This document shows positions 6,125 through 10,864 of a stretch of DNA of 10,864 nucleotides, piece after piece (positions within the stretch are counted from its first letter, which is position 1; each line of letters starts with the position of its first letter). The stretch is from Verrucomicrobiaceae bacterium. GTDB lineage: Bacteria > Verrucomicrobiota > Verrucomicrobiae > Verrucomicrobiales > Akkermansiaceae. The notes beneath the pieces were generated by a model that saw nothing but the letters and a program-made list of their open reading frames with translations, had not been told where the DNA came from and did not search any database. Made by a program: the position numbers and the translations under genes. The stretch spans positions 1 to 10,864 of the forward strand of contig RPOS01000106.1 in the NCBI GenBank assembly GCA_003820635.1. The letters are read 5' to 3'.

Positions 6125-7804
6125 TCAGACGTAGGGTCGATAAGTGGGCCGATAGAGACTTTGGCGGACGGTCGGCTCCACTTCATCGTCGCTGAGCTGG
6201 ATGGCGGCGAGGCCGGAATGGATGGCTTCCTTGGCCACTTCGGTGGCGATTTTCACCGAAACCTCGCGGATGAGTGTGAGGGACGGATAGATCCGGCCGA
6301 GGGCGAGATCGTCCTCAGTGACCAGATTCGCAAGGGTCCGCGCGGCGACAAGAAACATGCGGTCCGAGACTTCGGCGGACTCGACGACGAGCGCTCCCAG
6401 TCCGACGCCCGGGAAGATATAGACGTTGTTTCCCTGCCCGGGGACGAAGGTGCGGCCACCAAAATCCACCGGCGCGAACGGGCTGCCGCTGGCGAAAATG
6501 GCGCGACCGCCGGACGCCTGATAGGCGGTTTCCGCCGTGCATTCGGCTTGGGAAGTCGGATTGGAAAGGGCGAAAATCACCGGGCGTTCGTTGAACTCCG
6601 CCATCCGGGCGATGATTTCAGGCGTGAATTTCGCGGGCGTGCCGGAAACGCCGATCAGGGCGGTGGGGCGAAGGGTTTCCACCGCTTCGGCCAGGGTTTC
6701 CACCGGCGGATGATCGTGGGCATAGGGGATTTTGTGGTGGGCGAGTTTCGCCAGGCGCTCGCGGACGACGAGCCCTTGGGAGTCGACGAACCAGCAGCGT
6801 TGCCGCGCCTCGGCTTCGGTAAGCCCGGCGTCGATGGCGGCGGCGGTGAAAAGATCGGCGATGCCCGTGCCCGCCTCGCCCGCGCCGAGGAAGAGGAGTT
6901 TCTGCTCCGCAAGCGATTGGCCGGTCTCGCGCAGCGCGGCGATCAATCCGGCCAGCGCCACGGCGGCGGTGCCCTGGATGTCGTCGTTAAAACTGCAGAT
7001 CCGCTTGCGATAGTTGTTCAGCAGGCGGAAGGCGTTGGTATTGCCGAAGTCTTCCCATTGCAAAAGCACCTTGGGAAACACCTGCTTCACGGCGGTGACG
7101 AACTCCTCGATGAAGGCGTCATACTCCTCGCCACGCACGCGGGGCTGGTTCAGTCCGAGATAGGTCGGGCTGTGATGGAGACTTTCGTTGTTGGTGCCGA
7201 CATCCAGCGTGATGGGCAGGCAGTATCCGGGATGCACGCCCGCGCAGGAGGTGTAGAGCGAGAGTTTTCCCACCGGGATTCCCATGCCGAGCACGCCGAG
7301 GTCGCCGAGACCGAGGATGCGCTCGCCATCGGTCACCACGATCATGCGCACATCCGTCTGAGGCCAGTGGCGGAGGATTTCGGCGATGCGTCCGCGTTCG
7401 CGGATGGTGATGAACATTCCGCGCGGGCGACGGAAAATCACGCCGTAGTCGAGACAGGCCTGCCCGACGGTGGGCGTGTAGATGATGGGAATCATCTCCT
7501 CGGGATGGGTTTCGAGGAGCTTGTAAAAAAGAGTCTCGTTGCGGTTCTGGAGAAGAGTGAGGAAGACGTATTTGTCGAGCGGTTCAGCTCGATGCTGGAA
7601 ATTGGCGTAGGCCCGGACCAATTGCTCATCCAGAGAGAACACGCGCGGCGGCAGAAGACCGCGGAGGCCAAGCGCGTCCCGCTCTTCTTCCGTAAAAGCA
7701 GTGCCTTTGTTCAAAAGCGGATTGGCAAGAAGAGCGACTCCCCGGGGCAGAACGTCTCCCCCGGTGGCCCGCAAGGATGTCCTTTGAGGTGCGGTTGAAT
7801 TCAT
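6125..7804 (-). CDS. maeA: NAD(P)-dependent malic enzyme, large MaeA-type
   Basis: Oxidatively decarboxylates malate to pyruvate with reduction of NAD(P), feeding pyruvate and reducing power in central metabolism. It is 559 residues, close to E. coli MaeA (565). Visible motifs are the catalytic-Tyr segment IIYTPTVGQAC (107-117, Y109), FRRPRGMFIT (124-133), VTDGERILGLGDLGVLGMG (157-175), the catalytic Lys in GIPVGKLSLYT (K180), metal ligands in LLQWEDF (E251, D252) and FNDDIQGT (D274/D275), the Rossmann glycine motif FLGAGEAGTG (305-314), and ALSNPTSQAE (412-421). The same frame is open far upstream into the next gene, but homology begins at MNSTAPQRT (ATG 7804), preceded by AGGG with a 7-nt spacer. 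It lies 92 bp downstream of the pseudoprotease gene and could be the last gene of that run or have its own promoter. NAD versus NADP preference is not decided here. Confidence 0.96.
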   Translation of the reverse strand: MNSTAPQRTSLRATGGDVLPRGVALLANPLLNKGTAFTEEERDALGLRGLLPPRVFSLDEQLVRAYANFQHRAEPLDKYVFLTLLQNRNETLFYKLLETHPEEMIPIIYTPTVGQACLDYGVIFRRPRGMFITIRERGRIAEILRHWPQTDVRMIVVTDGERILGLGDLGVLGMGIPVGKLSLYTSCAGVHPGYCLPITLDVGTNNESLHHSPTYLGLNQPRVRGEEYDAFIEEFVTAVKQVFPKVLLQWEDFGNTNAFRLLNNYRKRICSFNDDIQGTAAVALAGLIAALRETGQSLAEQKLLFLGAGEAGTGIADLFTAAAIDAGLTEAEARQRCWFVDSQGLVVRERLAKLAHHKIPYAHDHPPVETLAEAVETLRPTALIGVSGTPAKFTPEIIARMAEFNERPVIFALSNPTSQAECTAETAYQASGGRAIFASGSPFAPVDFGGRTFVPGQGNNVYIFPGVGLGALVVESAEVSDRMFLVAARTLANLVTEDDLALGRIYPSLTLIREVSVKIATEVAKEAIHSGLAAIQLSDDEVEPTVRQSLYRPTYRPYV

Positions 7805-7840
7805 GGGGGCACCCTGCGGATCTCCGGTCAAAGCAACCAC

Positions 7841-7874
7841 GCGCGGATTCAGAGATACCGCGCATATCGTGCGC
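7841..7874 (-). promoter_or_regulatory. Two overlapping, mutually exclusive stem-loops upstream of the malic enzyme gene
   Basis: In the 92-bp gap before maeA, GCGCGG (7841-7846) can pair with CCGCGC (7858-7863), loop 11 nt. GCGCA (7860-7864) can pair with TGCGC (7870-7874), loop 5 nt. They share bases 7860-7863, so only one can form at a time. There is no U-tract, so neither is a classical terminator. The regulatory role is speculative. Confidence 0.25.
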
Positions 7875-7896
7875 AATTCCCACCAGAGTCCACCTT

Positions 7897-8961
7897 TCAA
7901 GGGCCGCCGCCTGGAGGATCCACCCCGTTGTAATGCAGCGCTTTTCCGGCCGATCCGGAAGCAGCCTCTTTCATCAGCCGCTCCGCCAAGGCCTTGAGGT
8001 CCTCCACCGGAATGGCGAAGCTCTCGGCGCGGTTGGCGCGGGCGATGTTCATGCCGATGCAGCGGCCTTCCAGGTCTAACAACGGCCCGCCGGTCACGCG
8101 GCTGCTGCCGAGGATGTCGTGCTGCATGACCCGCGGGAAACCGCTGCGGCGGCGGGAAAAATCCCCGCTCATCATGTCGTTGCGGTTCATCGTATCGGCG
8201 AACATTTCGCCCTTGGCGGAAAGGCGGACCTCGGCCGTGAACTCCCGTTTGCCACGGCGGCAGACGACTTTCACCTTGGTGCCGGCCTTGCGGTCCTTGA
8301 GCACTTCCGCGATGTCCTCGATCTTGGAAATTTTCGTTCCCTCGATGGCAAGGATCACATCGCCATTCTGGAGGCCGGCTTCCTGCGCGCCGCTGCCATC
8401 GGTCACTTCCTCGATCTCGATCGCCTTGGACTTCCCGCTCAGCACCACGCCCAGCGCGGCACCGCCGGCGGCCGGGATTTCGCGGATTTTGGCACTGACG
8501 ATGCCGGCCAGCGCGCGGCGCGTGGTGCGCGAGCTCGCGCCGTTGGCCACCACCCAGGTGCCCTGCGGCACGTCGCTGACGGGCGCGTAAACCACCGGGA
8601 TCAAGCCTGTGGCCTCGATCTTGAGCAAGGCGACATCCCACTCAGGATCGGTGGCGAGGATGCTGACCTCCTTGTAATTCGTGCGATCCACCGTGACGGA
8701 GATTTTTTCCATATCCGCCACCTCGCTGGCCTTGGTGAGGATGTGCCCGTCCGCGGAAATGACGATGCCATAACTCATCTCCTTGCGGCCGTCGAGAATC
8801 ACCGCGCTGGAGGTCTGCAACACCGTGCGCTGCGGCTCGAAGGCGGCCGTCACGGCCTGGCCCGTGGTGCGGTAGGCGGATTCCAGGCTCTGCTGGGCCG
8901 CCAGCGGCGCGACCAGCAGGGCGGCGATGGCAAGGGCGATGGCGATTCTGTTAGCGTTCAC
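7897..8961 (-). CDS. Exported trypsin-fold pseudoprotease with PDZ domain inserted in the fold
   Basis: A 354-residue envelope protein with a signal peptide, MNANRIAIALAIAALLVAPL to about residue 22. The first trypsin-like half has ISADGHILTKASEV (68-81), where S79 stands in the place of the catalytic His of the usual TNAHVV, and DPEWDVALLKI (105-115), where D109 keeps the Asp. After GTWVVANG (134-141) and AGIVSAKIR (152-160), a PDZ domain occupies about 163-247 (AQEAGLQNGDVILAIEG at 192-208). The trypsin fold then resumes with MQHDILGSSRVTGGPLLD (279-296), T290 replacing the Ser of GNSGGPL, and GRCIGMNIA (299-307). Peptidase activity is therefore unlikely; binding or regulation of the adjacent active protease is inferred. 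The GTG start at 8961 overlaps the upstream stop by 11 bp, indicating translational coupling. The downstream gene is maeA, after 92 bp. I vaguely recall similar degenerate LTKASE-type sequences in planctomycetes and Verrucomicrobia but cannot verify this here. Confidence 0.85.
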   Translation of the reverse strand: MNANRIAIALAIAALLVAPLAAQQSLESAYRTTGQAVTAAFEPQRTVLQTSSAVILDGRKEMSYGIVISADGHILTKASEVADMEKISVTVDRTNYKEVSILATDPEWDVALLKIEATGLIPVVYAPVSDVPQGTWVVANGASSRTTRRALAGIVSAKIREIPAAGGAALGVVLSGKSKAIEIEEVTDGSGAQEAGLQNGDVILAIEGTKISKIEDIAEVLKDRKAGTKVKVVCRRGKREFTAEVRLSAKGEMFADTMNRNDMMSGDFSRRRSGFPRVMQHDILGSSRVTGGPLLDLEGRCIGMNIARANRAESFAIPVEDLKALAERLMKEAASGSAGKALHYNGVDPPGGGP

Positions 8962-9961
8962 CGAGTTCGAGAGTGAGGGTTTCGCGATTGCCTTTGCGTT
9001 CCAGCTCGAAGGCCGCTTCATCGCCGGCGGCCATTTCCTTGAGCAGTGCCTGCAACTGCTCGCGCGTTGCCAGCGGCGTGCCGTTGAGCGAATGCAGGAT
9101 GTCACCCTCCTTGATACCCGCTGTTTCGGCCGGGGTCTTGTTGCCCACCTTGGTGACGCGCAGGCCGCCCTCCTTGCGGGCATCGGTGGCCAGGCCGAGG
9201 AAACCACTGCCTTTCACCGGCTTGGTGGCGAAGGGCCCCTCGCCGATGAACCCGCCCTTGAGCAGGCCGTCCCAGTGTTCGAGAAAGCGGCTCATCGGCA
9301 CGTGCATGTTCACCTGCAACTGCTGGCCGACACGCGAGTGGATGGCCACCAGTTTTCCTGTTAGATCGAACAAGGGGCCGCCGGAATCCCCGCCGATGAG
9401 GATGCAGTCGGACTGGAAAGTGCTGTTGGCGAGGCGCACCAGGCGGCCGAGCCGCACCACCGAGCCGCGCTCCTTGTCAAAACCCCCGGAGTGGCCGAGC
9501 GCGAACACCCAGTCGCCGAGCCGCGCGGAGTTTTCGCGGTCGATCTCCACAAACGGATACTTGCCCTCGTCGGTGATGCGGATCATCGCGGCGTCGGTAT
9601 CCGCCACCAGGCCGAGCGTGCGCGCCTTGAGGCGGGTGCCGTCCTCCATGATCACGGTGACTTTTTTATTCACACCCGTGCTGACGTGGGCCGCTGTTAG
9701 AACAAGCCCGTCTTCGGAAACAATGACGCCGCTGCCGGAGCCCTCCTTGAGCTCGATGCAAACGGTCGCCGCACGGACTTTTGGCAGCGCCGTCACCAGC
9801 GCGGACTGGATCACCTCGATGTCCTTGCGGGATTCCGGCGCCTTGAGGTCATTCACGTATGGCCGGGCCTCCGCCGCCAGCGCGCAGCCGGCCAGCGATG
9901 CCATGAAAAATCCTATCAACCGCGGAATCATGTCGTGAATGGAGCGCCACACTAGAGGCAT
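8951..9961 (-). CDS. Exported S1C (DegP/HtrA-like) serine protease with one PDZ domain
   Basis: A 336-residue trypsin-like protease expected to act outside the cytoplasmic membrane in protein quality control or processing. From ATG 9961, the N-terminus carries a hydrophobic segment with a lipobox-like L-A-G-C (23-26) followed by ALAAEA, so a lipoprotein signal (Cys26) or ordinary cleavage after about 30 are both possible. The catalytic triad is complete: H92 in VLTAAHVS, D123 in DTDAAMI, and S193 in GGDSGGPLFD. A single PDZ domain covers about 252-334 (TPAETAGIKEGDILHSLNG at 276-294). ATG 9961 has GGAG with a 7-nt spacer and overlaps the methyltransferase stop by 10 bp. ATG 9931 (starting MIPRL) is an alternative with a tidier short signal peptide but no Shine-Dalgarno sequence. 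The stop overlaps the start of the pseudoprotease gene. It has one PDZ, so it is closer in layout to DegS-type proteins than to two-PDZ DegP. Confidence 0.93.
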   Translation of the reverse strand: MPLVWRSIHDMIPRLIGFFMASLAGCALAAEARPYVNDLKAPESRKDIEVIQSALVTALPKVRAATVCIELKEGSGSGVIVSEDGLVLTAAHVSTGVNKKVTVIMEDGTRLKARTLGLVADTDAAMIRITDEGKYPFVEIDRENSARLGDWVFALGHSGGFDKERGSVVRLGRLVRLANSTFQSDCILIGGDSGGPLFDLTGKLVAIHSRVGQQLQVNMHVPMSRFLEHWDGLLKGGFIGEGPFATKPVKGSGFLGLATDARKEGGLRVTKVGNKTPAETAGIKEGDILHSLNGTPLATREQLQALLKEMAAGDEAAFELERKGNRETLTLELGER

Positions 9962-10587
9962 CCTGTCTCTCCGGCAACCCGGGCGTGCGGGAGCTTGCGG
10001 AAAATGCCGGTCCACTCGCGGCCCACGCGGCTGGGGTAGGCGCGCTGCGGCACCCAGCCATCGATCCGCTCGAACCATGGGGAGAAAATTTCATCCAGCT
10101 CCACCACCGTCACCTTGAATGGCGGGCCGCCCTCCTCATCCTCGCCCGGATCATGCGGCGTGAGATAAAACACTCCGGCGAGGTGCCCTCCCGCCGGCAG
10201 CAACGCGGCGGCCGCCGCGGCGTAGGCGGCGCGCTGCCCGGGCAGGATCGCGCAAAAACACGTGTGCTCCCAGATCGCGGAAAAACTCCGTCCCTCACGC
10301 CAGCGGGGACAGAGGAAATCACCGGCTTCGTAGGTCTCCGCACCCTCGCCGGAGAGCGCCCGGGCGCGCTCCACGGCGGCTTCCGAAATATCGAGCCCCA
10401 CCGCCGGAATCCCGAAATCCGCCAGCGCGCGCACGTCATGGCCGAGGCCGCATCCGGGGACCAGCACCGGCCCGCCGAGCCACAGCGCAGACCCATACTC
10501 TTCGAGCAATTCCAACAACGGCGGCGCGGCGCTGCCGTGGTCCCACGGAGTTTCCCCGGAGCGATAACATTGTTCCCAGTCCCTCAT
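9952..10587 (-). CDS. TPMT-family SAM-dependent (thiol) methyltransferase
   Basis: A 211-residue class I methyltransferase of the thiopurine S-methyltransferase / thiol methyltransferase family, cytoplasmic. Visible hallmarks are W-E-x-x-Y-R-S-G-E-T-P-W-D (4-16), the SAM-binding motif I VLVPGCGLGHDVRALADFG (41-59) and VGLDIS (63-68), and the family's post-motif segment IWEHTCFCAILP (105-116). The C-terminal strand segment includes REWTGIFRKL (190-199). Members methylate thiols, selenium compounds or halides; the substrate here cannot be told. ATG 10587 (MRDWEQ) is preferred; a GTG nine bases upstream (10596) is possible. It starts 31 bp after the stop of the preceding surface-protein gene, and its stop overlaps the start of the protease gene, so co-transcription is likely, although no functional link to proteolysis is evident. 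Confidence 0.9.
   Translation of the reverse strand: MRDWEQCYRSGETPWDHGSAAPPLLELLEEYGSALWLGGPVLVPGCGLGHDVRALADFGIPAVGLDISEAAVERARALSGEGAETYEAGDFLCPRWREGRSFSAIWEHTCFCAILPGQRAAYAAAAAALLPAGGHLAGVFYLTPHDPGEDEEGGPPFKVTVVELDEIFSPWFERIDGWVPQRAYPSRVGREWTGIFRKLPHARVAGETGCL
9969..9972 (-). promoter_or_regulatory. Shine-Dalgarno supporting the 9961 start of the protease
   Basis: GGAG on the minus strand, inside the last codons of the methyltransferase gene, 7 nt before ATG 9961. No comparable site precedes the alternative ATG at 9931. This is why the overlapping start is preferred. Confidence 0.5.
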
Positions 10588-10618
10588 GGCCGCCACTGTT
10601 TCTCACTATGGCCGGAAA

Positions 10619-10864
10619 TCAAGGCCCGCCCGCTTTCACTCGGAAGAACATCCTCGGCTCCACCATCGGCAGCGGCACCACGATCGGCTGGCCCGCGCCC
10701 GGATGGGCCGAGAGAATCTCCCAGCTGCCAGCAGCGAGCGACCCGCTCATTTCCACCGTGTAAACCACACCCGCCGCTCCGGGAAACGACAACTCCAGGC
10801 CCGCGGCGGACCTTGCCAGCACCGGCGCGAAGCGCGACGCCGCATTCCGCGGATCGGTGCCGAA
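10619..10864 (-). CDS. C-terminal end of a large (probably secreted/surface) protein, 5' partial
   Basis: The frame is open through the right edge on the minus strand, so only the last 81 residues are visible; a GTG at 10822 is internal. The fragment starts with GTDPRNAASRFAPVLARSA and continues as a beta-rich tail, LELSFPGAAGVVYTVEMSGS, then GSWEIL and a final MFFRVKAGGP. The layout of a D-P-x-N/D-A-A-S-x-F motif, a SFP...Y-T-V-E strand pair, and a terminal F-F-R-V strand is typical of the C-terminal tail of large verrucomicrobial exported proteins. That recognition is from memory, and the nature of the rest of the protein is unknown. It lies 31 bp upstream of the methyltransferase gene in the same direction. 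Confidence 0.75.
   Translation of the reverse strand, partial: FGTDPRNAASRFAPVLARSAAGLELSFPGAAGVVYTVEMSGSLAAGSWEILSAHPGAGQPIVVPLPMVEPRMFFRVKAGGP

Noticed and set aside
5768..7798. A 676-codon plus-strand ORF antisense to the malic enzyme gene and overlapping the photolyase end
   Set aside because: The translation has no recognisable motif and is rich in G, D, E and R as expected for a GC-rich shadow frame. The opposite strand encodes a full-length malic enzyme with all catalytic motifs.
7805..8641. Upstream 5' extension of the malic enzyme frame to give 838 residues
   Set aside because: The extension is an out-of-frame reading of the pseudoprotease gene. Malic enzyme homology begins at MNSTAPQRT (7804), and 559 residues is the normal family length.
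7897..8961. Pseudogene status for the triad-less protease
   Set aside because: The frame is intact, the signal peptide, PDZ and both barrel halves are recognisable, and the start is coupled to the upstream gene. Loss of catalytic residues alone does not indicate decay.
1..10864. tRNA, rRNA, CRISPR array, IS element, prophage or integron
   Set aside because: No repeat-spacer pattern, transposase or phage protein, cloverleaf-like segment or rRNA stretch was seen by eye; almost all of the window is covered by ordinary chromosomal genes.

Overview
The window is a GC-rich, densely coding bacterial chromosome segment. It looks most like a member of the Verrucomicrobiota (Verrucomicrobiales type). 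This rests on the C-terminal signature of the gene cut at the right edge (a DPRNAASRF motif, then a short beta-rich tail ending in FFRVKAG, common in large verrucomicrobial surface proteins) and on the general style of the proteins. Phylum is an inference; no rRNA is present.

Left part (1-2365): a membrane polysaccharide ligase/polymerase of the Wzy/WaaL superfamily with a TPR-like C-terminal half, truncated at the left edge, runs convergently into a small MazG-like nucleotide pyrophosphohydrolase. Middle (2457-4122, minus strand): rpoA followed by rplQ, closed by a strong symmetric hairpin terminator. The usual upstream alpha-operon genes (rpsM, rpsK, rpsD) are absent. rpoA instead faces, across 253 bp, a divergent 87-residue protein that looks like a stand-alone AP2/integrase-type DNA-binding domain. 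That gap carries two neighbouring perfect palindromes. A class I CPD photolyase of 472 residues follows the small gene on the plus strand.

Right part (6125-10864, minus strand): a closely packed run, read right to left, of the end of a large surface protein, a TPMT-like methyltransferase, a secreted trypsin-like protease with PDZ domain, a second secreted protease-like protein, and an NAD(P)-malic enzyme. The methyltransferase and first protease probably overlap, and the two protease genes overlap by 11 bp.

The most interesting system is this protease pair. The upstream member (8951-9961) has an intact His-Asp-Ser triad and the normal trypsin-then-PDZ order. The downstream member (7897-8961) has Ser in place of the catalytic His and Thr in place of the catalytic Ser, and its PDZ domain appears inserted inside the trypsin fold. 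It reads as a translationally coupled protease/pseudoprotease pair, both exported. The second area of interest is the rpoA/AP2-like intergenic region, with its palindromes and a possible 9-codon leader ORF that overlaps the small gene by ATGA. No tRNA, rRNA, CRISPR array, IS element or prophage gene was seen.
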